Of a stretch of DNA of 45,058 nt, positions 35,800-45,058 are shown piece after piece (position 1 is the stretch's first letter; every line of letters starts with the position of its first letter). The position numbers and the translations under genes are program-made. This DNA comes from Spirulina sp. CCY15215 (lineage in GTDB: Bacteria; Cyanobacteriota; Cyanobacteriia; Cyanobacteriales; Spirulinaceae): positions 1 through 45,058 of the forward strand of contig NZ_JACSWA010000337.1 of assembly GCF_016888125.1 (NCBI RefSeq). The letters run 5' to 3'. The notes beneath the pieces are model-generated. The model made no database searches. It saw nothing but the letters and a program-made list of their open reading frames with translations, and was not told the DNA's origin.

Positions 35800-37341
35800 A
35801 TGTCATCGAAACAAGAACTGAATCCCTTCTTGATTGAATCTTTTGTACCATTAATCGCCAAACGAACGGGATTGGAAATACAAGAACACAATCGCAAAAC
35901 TCTCGGAGAGGCCATTCAATCTAGAATGAAATCTTTGCATTTGTCGGCGTTTAATTCTTATTACGATCTCTTAATCACAGAAGTACCAGAAGACTCCCAA
36001 GAATGGCAAAATCTGATCTGTTTATTGACCAACCCAGAAAGCTATTTTTTTCGCGATCGCGGTCAATTTTCTCTCCTCGAAAGATATGTTCTTCCGCAAC
36101 TGATCAAACGCCGTCAAAAGACAAAAACCCTGCGTTTGTGGAGTGCGGGATGTTCGACGGGGGAAGAAGCCTATTCTTTGGCAATTGTACTCGATCGCTT
36201 ACTACTGGATAGCGATCGCTGGAACGTATTGATTTTGGGAACGGATATTAACCGAGGGATGTTACAAAGAGCCAAAGAAGGACTCTATGGAAATTGGTCT
36301 TTTCGTGCTTCTGAGACAGCGCTGCAACAGCAGTATTTTCACGCAACTGATCACGGCTATCTTCTCCACGATCGCCTTCGCCAGCGCGTGCGCTTTCAGT
36401 ATTGTAATTTAACCAATTGTGCAGATTTAAGCGACAGCAAACCCGATTTTTTTGATTTAATTGTTTGTCGCAATGTCTTTATCTACTTTACCCAAAGCGC
36501 AATTGAAAAAACCCTGCAAACCTTTTCGCGATCGCTCTCCTCTGATGGTTATTTTCTCACGGGTCATGCAGAGTTGTACGGACAAAATTCAACTTTATTT
36601 AAAAGCGAAATTTTCCCCGAATCTATTCTTTATCAAAAGAATATTCAAGGCGCAGAAACAGAACCGCGATCGCCAATAAAAGATAATCCCCGATTGATTA
36701 ACCGAGAAGAACCATTTTTTCCTCTTCCTCAAACATATATAGAAACTTCTACAGAACAAAAAAATCGCAGTACAGCTATCCTTCCCTCCGATTCTCTATA
36801 TTATCCTGCTACGGCATCCCCTCCCTTTGCGGTTGCTAATCAAACTCAAATTACCCCAGAAACACTGCTCCAAAACGCCGAAACTTTATTTTTACAAAAA
36901 GAATTTACTGCGGCGATCGCCAACGCAGAAAATGCCTTAAAATTAAAACCGCAGAGTTTTGATGCCTTTTATCTATTAGCGCAAATTTATGCCAACTCTG
37001 GAAAATATCAACAAGCCATTCAATGTTGCCAACAAGCCCTGAAAATCGATGTTTTTTCTGTTAAAATTTATTACTTAATCGCCCAAATTGCCCGAGAATG
37101 CGGTAGAACCAGCGAAGAAAAGCAATACTATAAAAAAATTCTTTATCTCGAACCCCACTCAATTTCAGCTTACCGCGAACTGGCTTACCTTTATGAAAGA
37201 GAAGGCGATCGCGATCGCGCTCAAAAAATGAATCGTACCGCATTAGAACTGGAAACCCAGACGAGTAAACAATCATTACCTTCTCCCTCAGCAAAAAAAC
37301 CTCCTATAATCCCTAATAATGCAAACATACCTAACATTTAA
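35800..37341 (+). CDS. cheR: CheR-type chemoreceptor methyltransferase with C-terminal TPRs
   Basis: 513 aa from the ATG at 35800. The CheR N-terminal helical domain (about 1-75) precedes the SAM-binding methyltransferase (LRLWSAGCSTGEEAYSLAIV, later FDLIVCRNVFIYFT). A variable Ser/Pro linker (about 285-345) leads to three TPR units (about 345-490; DAFYLLAQIYANSGKYQQAI). It methylates glutamates of chemoreceptors using S-adenosylmethionine. TPRs in such proteins mediate partner contact. It heads the chemosensory operon; cheW overlaps its end by 23 bp. Confidence 0.94.
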   Translation: MSSKQELNPFLIESFVPLIAKRTGLEIQEHNRKTLGEAIQSRMKSLHLSAFNSYYDLLITEVPEDSQEWQNLICLLTNPESYFFRDRGQFSLLERYVLPQLIKRRQKTKTLRLWSAGCSTGEEAYSLAIVLDRLLLDSDRWNVLILGTDINRGMLQRAKEGLYGNWSFRASETALQQQYFHATDHGYLLHDRLRQRVRFQYCNLTNCADLSDSKPDFFDLIVCRNVFIYFTQSAIEKTLQTFSRSLSSDGYFLTGHAELYGQNSTLFKSEIFPESILYQKNIQGAETEPRSPIKDNPRLINREEPFFPLPQTYIETSTEQKNRSTAILPSDSLYYPATASPPFAVANQTQITPETLLQNAETLFLQKEFTAAIANAENALKLKPQSFDAFYLLAQIYANSGKYQQAIQCCQQALKIDVFSVKIYYLIAQIARECGRTSEEKQYYKKILYLEPHSISAYRELAYLYEREGDRDRAQKMNRTALELETQTSKQSLPSPSAKKPPIIPNNANIPNI

Positions 37342-38389
37342 TTTGGCTCAATCCATCTATGGTATTGAAACATCTGCCGTTGAAGAAGTCTTTTTTCTTC
37401 CTGAAGTGACCCCAGTTCTTGAGGCTCCTCGCGAAATTGTCGGTTTGATTAATTTACGAGGAGAAATTCTCCCCATCGTTGATATTTATTTGCGCTTTGG
37501 CTATCACTCCCTCGAATATTCATTAACTGATAATATTATAGTTATTCAATATCACAATAGACGCATTGGTATTATTGTTAATCAAGTTCGCGAAGTCAGA
37601 ACTTTTCCCACTACAAATATCTCTAAAAATTTAGGTTATGATAGAGAAAATGAGGAAGAAAAAGAAATATCCTTACAGAAAGGGATCGCACGAACTGAAG
37701 AAAATATCGTTGTTTTACTGAATCCTGAATCTTTAACTTTGACCGCTAAAAAAAATGGCGATCACGATTCAGAAAACCTCCTCAATATCAATATCAATGA
37801 ATTAGAAGAATTAAAACGAGAATCCGAACATGAATTACAAGAACTTCGCCTATTTTTACCGAATATAAGTCCAGAAGAAAGAACTATTTTGCAAGAACGC
37901 TCTCTCGCGTTAATGTCTCAGAATGAATTACTCGATACTCATCACTTTATTCCTTTAGCTATTATTAGTTTAGGGACAGAAATCTTTGGCATCGATCTAA
38001 AAATTGTCCGTGAATTTACTGATGTATTGAAAATAACTCCTATTCCTTGTTGTCCATCTTATATTGTCGGAAATATTAATTTACGGGGAGAAATTATTAC
38101 ATTAGTTGATATTTGTGGCTTATTAGCACTACCTTGGAGCAAACAATCATCTCAAACAAAAGTAGTTATTGTTGATGTTGAAGGTTTAGTAATCGGTATG
38201 ATTGTCAATGAAGTCTTTGACGTTCTTTTGCTTGACCCTGCGAAAATATCTCCAATTCCTACTGCTATTCATTCTGTTAAAAATGAATATTTACAAGGTG
38301 CAACAACTTATGGCGAAAAAATGCTCGGATTATTGAATTTAGCGAAAATTTTGACTTCTGGAGGATTAATTGTTGATGAAGCAATTTGA
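37319..38389 (+). CDS. cheW: Two-domain CheW-like coupling protein
   Basis: 356 aa with two CheW domains: about 1-140 (YLTFNLAQSIYGIETSAVEE; VGLINLRGEILPIVD) and about 215-350 (LAIISLGTEIFGIDLKIVRE; VGNINLRGEIITLVD). They are joined by an acidic helical linker. CheW couples receptors to the CheA kinase; a tandem form could bridge two receptors or kinases in the array. It overlaps cheR and precedes the receptors, so it belongs to this operon. Confidence 0.93.
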   Translation: MQTYLTFNLAQSIYGIETSAVEEVFFLPEVTPVLEAPREIVGLINLRGEILPIVDIYLRFGYHSLEYSLTDNIIVIQYHNRRIGIIVNQVREVRTFPTTNISKNLGYDRENEEEKEISLQKGIARTEENIVVLLNPESLTLTAKKNGDHDSENLLNININELEELKRESEHELQELRLFLPNISPEERTILQERSLALMSQNELLDTHHFIPLAIISLGTEIFGIDLKIVREFTDVLKITPIPCCPSYIVGNINLRGEIITLVDICGLLALPWSKQSSQTKVVIVDVEGLVIGMIVNEVFDVLLLDPAKISPIPTAIHSVKNEYLQGATTYGEKMLGLLNLAKILTSGGLIVDEAI

Positions 38390-38512
38390 GAATTGTAAAT
38401 TTTTTCCCAAATTTAATGATTTGAGAATAATTTTTCCGGAAACAGCGCATACAATGGAGTACGCAGAAGAAACCTTAAAAAGGCGATCGCACTAGGAGAA
38501 ACCAACAAAACA

Positions 38513-40021
38513 ATGGCTGCACCTGAAAATATTGTTTCCTTTAATCTCGATAGCACACGAGACTCGCAAAAACAAACAGGATTTAAACTCCGACACTGGA
38601 TTATTGCTGGTTATTCTGTCCCTATTATTCTCTCCATTATTTCAGGTGTCGCAGTTTTTGTGACTGTTCATATTCTCAAACAAGAAGCGGCACACGTCAC
38701 CGAAAAAATAGAGATTAATACCAAAGTTGGCGATCTAGCATTCTACACCCAAACTCTGTCAAGAGCAACGCGAGGATATTTACTCCAAAAAAATTCAGTT
38801 TCCTTGCAATCTTATCAAGAAGCTAGAGATAATATCCAGCGTTTATCCATCGAATTGAACGATGTCATTGTAGATCAACAACAAAAAGAAACTTTCTCTA
38901 AAATTTCCGAAGCGATCGATCGCCTACGAGCAACGAACCAAGAACTCATTGATACTGTCGATCGCGGACAAACCGAACAAGCCATTCAGCGTTGGCGAAC
39001 TAACCGATCAGGAGATCAAGTGGAAGAACTACTTGCTTTGTTAGAAATCTTTAGAACCCGCGAGCAAGAGATACTTAATAATGGTGAAAATCACGTCGAG
39101 AATACTCTTCGTAGCTTAACTCTTGTTGCTACCATTTCAGTATTCTTATCTATTCTCCTGACTGTTATATTAGGGTGGTGGATTATTACCCGTGCCACGC
39201 AAAAAATGAATTATACTGTTAGCACTTTGGCAACATCCTCTAGTCAAATTGCCACAACAGTTGAAGAACAAGAGCGTACAGCAAGCTCACAAGCCGCCTC
39301 AGTCAACGAAACCACAACCACAATGGACGAACTGGGGGCATCGTCTCGCCAGTCCGCCGAACAAGCTGAAGCTGCTGCGAATGCCGCCCAACAAGCTCTG
39401 AGTTTAGCCGATGGTGGGACTCGGGCTGTCGCACAAACCTTAGAGGGAATGAATTCTCTCAAAGATAAAGTGGGGGCGATCGCCTCACAAATCTTACGTT
39501 TGAGCGAACAAACCACAGAAATTGGCAGTATTTCTCAATTGGTTTCGGATTTGGCTAATCAAACTAATATGTTGGCACTCAACGCCGCAGTAGAAGCGGT
39601 GCGGGCAGGGGAACACGGTAAGGGCTTTTCCGTCGTGGCCACCGAAATCCGCAAACTAGCCGATCGCAGCAAACAATCCGCTCAAAAAATCAATGATTTA
39701 GTGAGTGAGATTCAACGCGCTATCAACTCTACGGTTATGGTAACAGATGAGGGAACAAAAACTGTAGAAAACAATGTCACCATCGCCCAACAAACGGCAA
39801 CTTCTTTTTCTGGTGTTGCCAATGCGGTTAATAATGTTGTCTTAAATAACCAACAGATTTCTCTCAATATCAAACAACAAGCCGCCGCCATTCAACAAGT
39901 TGTCCAAGCCATGAATGCGATCAATCAAGCTGCTCAAGAAAGTGCTACCGGTATCGGTCAAACCAAATTGGGAACGCAAAAATTAAACGAAGCTACACAA
40001 ATTTTAAAAGAGATGATTTAA
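38513..40021 (+). CDS. Methyl-accepting chemotaxis protein with CHASE3-like sensor
   Basis: 502 aa. TM1 is at about 28-50 ([20 protein letters not shown]) and TM2 at about 196-222. The helical outer domain between them resembles CHASE3 ([20 protein letters not shown]). The cytoplasmic signalling domain begins almost directly after TM2, without a recognisable HAMP domain. The hairpin tip is well conserved near residue 350 ([20 protein letters not shown], then [17 protein letters not shown]). Ligand unknown. It probably clusters with the CheW and CheA encoded around it and is modified by CheR and CheB. Confidence 0.93.
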   Translation: MAAPENIVSFNLDSTRDSQKQTGFKLRHWIIAGYSVPIILSIISGVAVFVTVHILKQEAAHVTEKIEINTKVGDLAFYTQTLSRATRGYLLQKNSVSLQSYQEARDNIQRLSIELNDVIVDQQQKETFSKISEAIDRLRATNQELIDTVDRGQTEQAIQRWRTNRSGDQVEELLALLEIFRTREQEILNNGENHVENTLRSLTLVATISVFLSILLTVILGWWIITRATQKMNYTVSTLATSSSQIATTVEEQERTASSQAASVNETTTTMDELGASSRQSAEQAEAAANAAQQALSLADGGTRAVAQTLEGMNSLKDKVGAIASQILRLSEQTTEIGSISQLVSDLANQTNMLALNAAVEAVRAGEHGKGFSVVATEIRKLADRSKQSAQKINDLVSEIQRAINSTVMVTDEGTKTVENNVTIAQQTATSFSGVANAVNNVVLNNQQISLNIKQQAAAIQQVVQAMNAINQAAQESATGIGQTKLGTQKLNEATQILKEMI

Positions 40022-40046
40022 TGAGTAATTCGGTAATGGGGAAATC

Positions 40047-41414
40047 ATGAAAAGTAAGCGAATTATCCATCAACTCTACTTATTAATTGTCGTTCTGTTC
40101 CTTTTTGCTCTTTTTAATCTTGCCGCGATTTACACTGCCATCGATCGCACCACTGCTGACGGAAGAATGATTAACTTTGCTGGCATTGTCCGAGGAAAAA
40201 GTCAGCGAATTATTAAATTAGAGTTAGTTCAACAGCCCGCAGACTCGCAAATTAGTGAAGTCGAACAAATTGTTAGCGGCTTAGTTAACGGCTCAAAAAC
40301 TCTAGGACTCCCTGCTCCTCAAAACCCCAATTTCCAGGCTCAAATAGTCGCAATGGAGGGAGGATGGGAGCGATTATCCCTAGAGATTCAGCGCTGGCGA
40401 TCGCAATCAATTCAGGGCGATCGCCTTCTGCAAGAGAGCGAAACATTTTGGGAGTTGGCAAATGCGGCGGTTTTTGCCGCAGAAACTTTAGCCAAAGAGA
40501 ATGTAAACTTTTCTAAAAAGGTTGCTATTGTCATTTTTGTTGCCAACTTTATTTTATTGACAATTATTGCGTTAACGATCCGTAAAATTGTTCTTAACTT
40601 ACAACAAACTGTTCGCGTTCTGGCCTCCTCTTCCAATCAAATTGCAATTACCCTTGAAGAAAATGAGCGCACAATTAATCAACAAACCGAGACGGTAAAT
40701 AATACTAATATGGCTTTAGCAGAGTTAGAAATTTCTGCTCGGACAACCGCCCAACAAGCCAAGCATTCAAGCGATCGCGCTGCCGATGTTTTTCAACTCG
40801 TTCGAGCCGGACGAGAAACGGCGGACAAAACCCTATCGGAAATGTCAATATTACAAGAGTGGGTGAATGCGATCGCAATGCAAATGCAACAGTTAAACCA
40901 ACAAATTACTCGCATAGCCACTATTTCGCAAATAGTGAAAGAATTGGCAGCACAAACCAATTCTCTCGCCCTCAATGCAGCTATTGAAGCCATCCGCGCA
41001 GAAGCCTACGGTGCGGAGTTTGCCGTCATTGCTAAAGAAATTCGCCAATTAGCCGATCGCAGCAAGCAATCTGGGGAGCAAATTAATGATTTAGTTAAGG
41101 ACATTCAAAAGGCGATCGATCTGGCTGTTCAAGCGACGGTATCGGGAAAAGAAACAGTTTGGGAAAGTAGCAAAAAGATGCAGATCGATCGCGATCGCTT
41201 CCAACCCATGACCGAAGCGATCGCCGAAGTTGCCGAAAATAGTCAGCAAATCTCCCAAATTGTTGGCGACCAAGTTAAGACGATCGCGGAAGTCGTTCGC
41301 GAAATGCACGCTCTCGATCACGCCACCCAAGAAAATGCGATCGGCATTAGACAAACAAAAATAGCCATTCAATACCTTCAGGATATTTCCTTAATGTTAA
41401 AAGCAATGGTTTAA
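40047..41414 (+). CDS. Methyl-accepting chemotaxis protein with PilJ-like sensor
   Basis: 455 aa. TM1 is at about 8-30 and TM2 at about 157-178. The outer domain shows the PilJ/type IV pili receptor signature MINFAGIVRGKSQRIIKLEL. There is no HAMP. The signalling domain is shorter and its hairpin tip deviates: QTNSLALNAAIEAIRA is followed by EAYGAEF where GE.G.GF is normal, so two glycines and one glutamate are lost. It starts 25 nt after the first receptor. It may be a modulatory receptor or one tuned for twitching motility. Confidence 0.92.
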   Translation: MKSKRIIHQLYLLIVVLFLFALFNLAAIYTAIDRTTADGRMINFAGIVRGKSQRIIKLELVQQPADSQISEVEQIVSGLVNGSKTLGLPAPQNPNFQAQIVAMEGGWERLSLEIQRWRSQSIQGDRLLQESETFWELANAAVFAAETLAKENVNFSKKVAIVIFVANFILLTIIALTIRKIVLNLQQTVRVLASSSNQIAITLEENERTINQQTETVNNTNMALAELEISARTTAQQAKHSSDRAADVFQLVRAGRETADKTLSEMSILQEWVNAIAMQMQQLNQQITRIATISQIVKELAAQTNSLALNAAIEAIRAEAYGAEFAVIAKEIRQLADRSKQSGEQINDLVKDIQKAIDLAVQATVSGKETVWESSKKMQIDRDRFQPMTEAIAEVAENSQQISQIVGDQVKTIAEVVREMHALDHATQENAIGIRQTKIAIQYLQDISLMLKAMV

Positions 41415-41470
41415 ATATTGGCATCTTTTTTAGTTTTCTTTTCCTTGTTGTTAAAATTCCTGAAAAAATT

Positions 41471-43780
41471 ATGTTTATTGAAGATGACGAACTCCGCAAT
41501 TTATATAAAACTGCCAGTGAGGAACACTTGCAAAAACTCGAGGCAGGATTTCTCCTTCTGGAAAGACAGCCCGAGGATCTTTCCCCTTTAAAAGAATTAC
41601 TGCGAGAAGCACACAGTCTCAAAGGAGACTCGCGAATGCTCGGGGTGACAGAGATAGAAAGTCTCATCCATCAAATCGAACATATTCTCGGACAAATTCA
41701 ACAGCAACAAGAAACCATGACTCCCGATCTCAGCGATCGCCTTTATCGGGGATTAGATGCGATCGGCAATCTTGTCCAGGAGGCTGTTACGGGTAATCCT
41801 AGTGGTGTTAAGACTTTTCAGGTTTTAGCAATGCTGATGGGGGCAAAGGAAGAGGTAACAGAGGAAGAGGTAACAGAGGAAGATGTAACAGAGGAAGATG
41901 TAATAGAGGAAGAGGTAGATGTAATAGAGGAAGAGGTAGATGTAATAGAGGAAGAGACAATAGGGGAAGAGGAGATAGAAAAAATTCTGCCTTCATCCTT
42001 CAGCCCTAATTCCGCCCCAGAAACCCCTTATCGCATCGATACTATTCGCGTTAATACCCATCACCTTGACGATCTCGTGACTCAAACTGGGGAACTTAGC
42101 GTCACTCGGATCAGAATTGCTAGTATTGCCGACGAGATCGAAGAACTGCGATCGCTTTGGGAAGAATGGCAGCGTCATACTTCCCTCTCATCACAACGAG
42201 ATTTTCCCCTCGGGGGAGGCTCCCTCATTGCCCCCGTAATGAACCATCCTCCCGCAAATCAGAATAAAGCAAATCTAACCGAAAAGATCGAAAACCTCAT
42301 CGATCGCCTCTCCTCCTCCACTAGAGAGCATTCTTCTCGCCTTGACTCCATCTCAACCCATTTAGAAGATCGCGTTCGTACTTTGCGCCTTCTACCCCTT
42401 TCTAATCTTTTTAATCTCTTTCCTCGTCTGGTGCGAGACTTAGCGCGATCGCAGGAAAAAAACATTGAACTGACGATCACAGGGGGAGAAACCAACGCCG
42501 ATAAGCGCATCCTCGAAGATATGAAAGACCCTCTCATTCATCTTCTTCGCAACGCCATCGACCACGGTATCGAAACCCCGGAAGAACGAGAAAAAGCAGG
42601 TAAACCACCCACATCTACTCTTCGTCTGACTGGCTCTCAAACTGCTAGTCAGATTATTATCACCATTAGCGACGATGGACGAGGACTTGATAGCGATCGC
42701 ATTAAACGCACTGCGATCGCCAAAGGAATTTATCAAGAAGAAGAACTGGCCAAGTGGACGCGATCGCAACTCTACAATGTCATCTTTCTGCCTGGATTTT
42801 CCACCCGCACCGATGTGACGGCAGTTTCTGGACGGGGAGTCGGCTTAGATGTCGTCCGCACCAATGTTGAGCAACTCAAGGGCAGCATTGAGGTGGATTC
42901 TACCCCTGGACAAGGTACCACCTTTTCCCTGCGTTTGGGTATCACTCTCGCCACCGCAAGCGTCCTCCTGGTTAAAGTTTGCAACATTATCCATGCCATT
43001 CCCCTCGAAGCCGTGAAAACCACCTTTTTCGTTGCCCCTCAAGATATTTTTACCCTCGAAGGACGCGAAACCATTGCTTTAGAAGGACAAGCCACTTCTA
43101 TTGCTCATTTGGCGACTTTACTTGAACTTGAAGGCGAGACTACTTCCCTTGAGAATTCTTTAGGCACCCCCTGTATTTTGCTCGAAATCGGAGATAATCG
43201 TTTAGGGCTATTAGTGAACGAGCTTTTAGATACCCAAGAAGTAGTTCTTAAACCCCAAAGCCAACTTTTAAAACGAGTGCGAAATGTATCTGGGGCAACG
43301 ATCTTGGGCAATGGAGAAGTCTGTACGATCCTCAACCCTGGGGACTTATTGCGATCGGTGCAACAAGGTCGTACTTCTCCCACTGTATCCAACAGCGCGA
43401 TCGCCACAATCAAGAAAAAACTCACCATTCTCCTTGCCGAAGATTCCATTACCATTCGCACCCAAGAAAAGCGCATTTTAGAAGAGGCGGGATATGAAGT
43501 GACAACTGCCGTTGATGGGTTAGACGGGTTGAATAAACTACGCAACGGTCATTTTGATGCGGTTATCTCTGACATACAAATGCCCAATCTCGACGGTTTA
43601 CAATTGGCTGCTCGCATTCGCCAGAATCCCGAATATAATGAATTACCAATTATTTTAGTAACATCTCTCGCTTCCGATGAAGATAAAAAAAGAGGAGTTG
43701 AAGCGGGAGCTAATGCGTATATTCCCAAAGGGTCTTTCGATCGCGACATCCTGCTTGATACTTTAAAAAGATTAGTCTAA
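41471..43780 (+). CDS. cheA: CheA histidine kinase with C-terminal receiver domain
   Basis: 769 aa. The Hpt domain (1-110) carries the phosphorylated His48 in EAHSLKGDSRMLG. A Glu/Val repeat linker (about 127-168) precedes the dimerisation region. The HATPase has LLRNAIDHGIETPEEREKAG, DDGRGLD and GRGVGLDVV. A CheW-like domain (about 500-620) follows, then a receiver domain (about 653-769) with Asp701 in ISDIQMPNLDG. This hybrid design is typical of cyanobacterial phototaxis and pilus-control systems. No separate cheY is in this operon, so the fused receiver may be the output or a phosphate sink. Confidence 0.95.
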   Translation: MFIEDDELRNLYKTASEEHLQKLEAGFLLLERQPEDLSPLKELLREAHSLKGDSRMLGVTEIESLIHQIEHILGQIQQQQETMTPDLSDRLYRGLDAIGNLVQEAVTGNPSGVKTFQVLAMLMGAKEEVTEEEVTEEDVTEEDVIEEEVDVIEEEVDVIEEETIGEEEIEKILPSSFSPNSAPETPYRIDTIRVNTHHLDDLVTQTGELSVTRIRIASIADEIEELRSLWEEWQRHTSLSSQRDFPLGGGSLIAPVMNHPPANQNKANLTEKIENLIDRLSSSTREHSSRLDSISTHLEDRVRTLRLLPLSNLFNLFPRLVRDLARSQEKNIELTITGGETNADKRILEDMKDPLIHLLRNAIDHGIETPEEREKAGKPPTSTLRLTGSQTASQIIITISDDGRGLDSDRIKRTAIAKGIYQEEELAKWTRSQLYNVIFLPGFSTRTDVTAVSGRGVGLDVVRTNVEQLKGSIEVDSTPGQGTTFSLRLGITLATASVLLVKVCNIIHAIPLEAVKTTFFVAPQDIFTLEGRETIALEGQATSIAHLATLLELEGETTSLENSLGTPCILLEIGDNRLGLLVNELLDTQEVVLKPQSQLLKRVRNVSGATILGNGEVCTILNPGDLLRSVQQGRTSPTVSNSAIATIKKKLTILLAEDSITIRTQEKRILEEAGYEVTTAVDGLDGLNKLRNGHFDAVISDIQMPNLDGLQLAARIRQNPEYNELPIILVTSLASDEDKKRGVEAGANAYIPKGSFDRDILLDTLKRLV
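41848..41970 (+). repeat. 15-bp in-frame minisatellite in cheA
   Basis: Units of about 15 bp (GAAGAGGTAACAGAG and variants) encode EEVTE, EDVTE and EEVDVIEE. They make an acidic linker between the Hpt and kinase core and could vary in length between strains. Confidence 0.85.
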
Positions 43781-43784
43781 AAAA

Positions 43785-44861
43785 TTGGTTTTAAAAAGAT
43801 TGAAAATCAAAGTTCTTATTGTTGAAGATTCTCCCATTGCTCTCGTTATCCTCAAGCGCATTCTTAATTCTGCTCACGATATTGAAGTAGTGGGGACGGC
43901 GGGGACGGGTTTGGAGGCATTATCGTTAATTGCCCAAACTCAGCCGGATGTCATCTGTACGGATCTGCATATGCCAAAAATGAATGGTTTGGAATTAACT
44001 AAGGAGATATTGGCAACAGATCCTCGTCCTATTTTGGCGGTGAGTTCTTCTGTGGGAGAGGACGATCGCCACAATGTTTTTGAGTTATTAGAAGCGGGGG
44101 CTTTAGATGTTTTTCCTAAACCTCAAGCGGCTAATATTGAGGATTATGAAGCAGTTAAACAGGCTTTAATTGCCAAAATTCGCATTCTTGCTGGGGTGAA
44201 AGTTTTTCGCAAACTCAAAAAACAAGTTCCTCGATCTTCTTCTTTACCTTCACCTTCACCTCCTCCTTTTGCCTCTCCTCCCATCTCTTCCTTTGGCTCT
44301 AGAATCAAATTGATCGCGATCGGTTCGTCTACTGGGGGTCCCCAAGCGCTGAAAACAATTTTTTCGTCTTTCCCTGCATCTTTTCCCATCCCTATTGTTT
44401 GCGTGCAGCACATCACCCAAGGCTTTTTACAAGGCTTATTGGAGTGGTTAGGGAATAATTGTCGATTAACGCTGCGGGTTGCCAATATAGGGGAAATGCC
44501 TCAAGGAGGAACAATTTATTTTCCGCCAGAAGGCTTGCATTTGGAATTAGATGAAGCGGGACGTTTTTATTATTCTTCGCGATCGTTCGGCAGTCATCGC
44601 CCTTCTGTTGATGTTTTGTTTGAGTCAACTATACGTTATTATCGCGCGTCGGTGTTGGGGGTTTTATTAACGGGAATGGGGCGAGATGGGGCGGAAGGAA
44701 TGCAGGCGATCTCTAAAGCGGGGGGACATACTATTGCTCAAAATGAAGCCAGTTGCGTCGTGTTTGGGATGCCCAAGGAGGCGATCGCGCTGGGGGGTGT
44801 CAAGCAGGTTTTAGGGTTGGAGGCGATCGCCCCTGCGATTTTAAGTCGAGTAAGGTGTTAA
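43785..44861 (+). CDS. cheB: CheB-type protein-glutamate methylesterase
   Basis: 358 aa from a TTG only 4 nt after the cheA stop; another TTG at 43800 is possible, and no ATG is near. The receiver domain (about 8-125) has Asp60 in CTDLHMPKMNG. A Ser/Pro-rich linker follows. The methylesterase domain (about 170-358) has the triad Ser182 (GSSTGG), His209 (VQHITQG) and Asp301 (GMGRDGAEGM). It demethylates receptors when phosphorylated by CheA, giving adaptation opposite to CheR. Last gene of the operon. Confidence 0.95.
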   Translation: MVLKRLKIKVLIVEDSPIALVILKRILNSAHDIEVVGTAGTGLEALSLIAQTQPDVICTDLHMPKMNGLELTKEILATDPRPILAVSSSVGEDDRHNVFELLEAGALDVFPKPQAANIEDYEAVKQALIAKIRILAGVKVFRKLKKQVPRSSSLPSPSPPPFASPPISSFGSRIKLIAIGSSTGGPQALKTIFSSFPASFPIPIVCVQHITQGFLQGLLEWLGNNCRLTLRVANIGEMPQGGTIYFPPEGLHLELDEAGRFYYSSRSFGSHRPSVDVLFESTIRYYRASVLGVLLTGMGRDGAEGMQAISKAGGHTIAQNEASCVVFGMPKEAIALGGVKQVLGLEAIAPAILSRVRC

Positions 44862-44882
44862 AATGTATTGGGTTTTTCTATA

Positions 44883-45058
44883 TCACTGACCGCGCACCCA
44901 TGCTCTAAATTCTCTCATGGTTTTATTACGTCCCTGGGTTTTTACTTTCTGCAAATACTGGGGAATGGTTTCGGTGAGGGGAAAGTTAGGGAAATGCGGA
45001 CTTTCTGTGACTTCAACGTAGCGATCGCCTTGAAGAACGGCTATTTTTAATCGTCCTT
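44883..45058 (-). CDS. Probable Uma2-family (DUF820) nuclease-like protein, C-terminal fragment
   Basis: Open frame of 57 codons on the minus strand, running off the right edge. It contains YVEVTESPHFPNFPLTETIP followed by a helix and RNKTMREFRAWVRGQ before the stop. This C-terminal pattern is typical of the many Uma2-family proteins in cyanobacteria. The catalytic core lies outside the window. Function is unproven; the family resembles PD-(D/E)XK nucleases. Confidence 0.7.
   Translation of the reverse strand, partial: GRLKIAVLQGDRYVEVTESPHFPNFPLTETIPQYLQKVKTQGRNKTMREFRAWVRGQ

Noticed and set aside
41808-41996. Leu/Pro-repeat frame antisense to cheA
   Set aside because: It is a shadow of the Glu-rich minisatellite.

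Overview
The window is a chromosomal segment of a cyanobacterium. The octamer GCGATCGC (HIP1) and its overlapping forms are scattered through almost every gene. Marker genes that are essentially cyanobacterial are present: the nitrogen co-regulator pipX beside pipY, an Flv3/Flv1 flavodiiron pair, and DUF1822 and DUF928 proteins. Short heptanucleotide tandem arrays in gaps are typical of filamentous cyanobacteria. The species cannot be fixed from sequence alone.

Left third (1-16.6 kb), mostly housekeeping. A 22-bp tandem repeat and stem-loops open the window. A DUF58 protein follows (-), then a LysR regulator (-) divergent from a 94-aa unknown protein (+), TatC (+), an unknown coiled-coil membrane protein (+), BioY (-), tRNA-Ser(UGA) (-), a metallophosphoesterase (-), IleRS (+), the pipY-pipX pair and an EcfT-type transporter subunit (-), MgtE (+), an M61 peptidase with a PDZ-like end (+) and type III pantothenate kinase (-).

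Middle (16.6-20.1 kb). flv3 and flv1 lie 35 nt apart and should encode the Mehler-like O2-reducing flavodiiron heteromer. Flv3 has the full diiron ligand set; Flv1 has lost it.

Accessory region (20.2-35.6 kb). This looks like one functional module spread over several operons. On the + strand are a two-partner-secretion pore (TpsB) and an overlapping, apparently exported TPR-CHAT protein. Converging from the - strand is a four-gene operon: sigma-70-like protein, DUF1822, CHAT-CHASE2 membrane protein, DUF928 exported protein. A 65-aa protein diverges from it. Next come a PEP-CTERM (exosortase-sorted) surface protein with a Pro-rich spacer (+) and a 1165-aa TpsA-type exoprotein (-). Promoter-like sites sharing the decamer CTGCATAAAA sit upstream of the sigma operon, the 65-aa gene and tpsA. 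I infer a surface-adhesin secretion and proteolytic-control system; this is the most interesting part of the window.

Right end (35.8-44.9 kb). A complete chemosensory operon on the + strand: cheR with TPRs, a double-CheW protein, two HAMP-less methyl-accepting proteins (CHASE3-like and PilJ-like sensors), a CheA with fused receiver, and cheB. It diverges from tpsA, so surface adhesion and taxis genes are neighbours. The window ends inside a probable Uma2-family gene (-).
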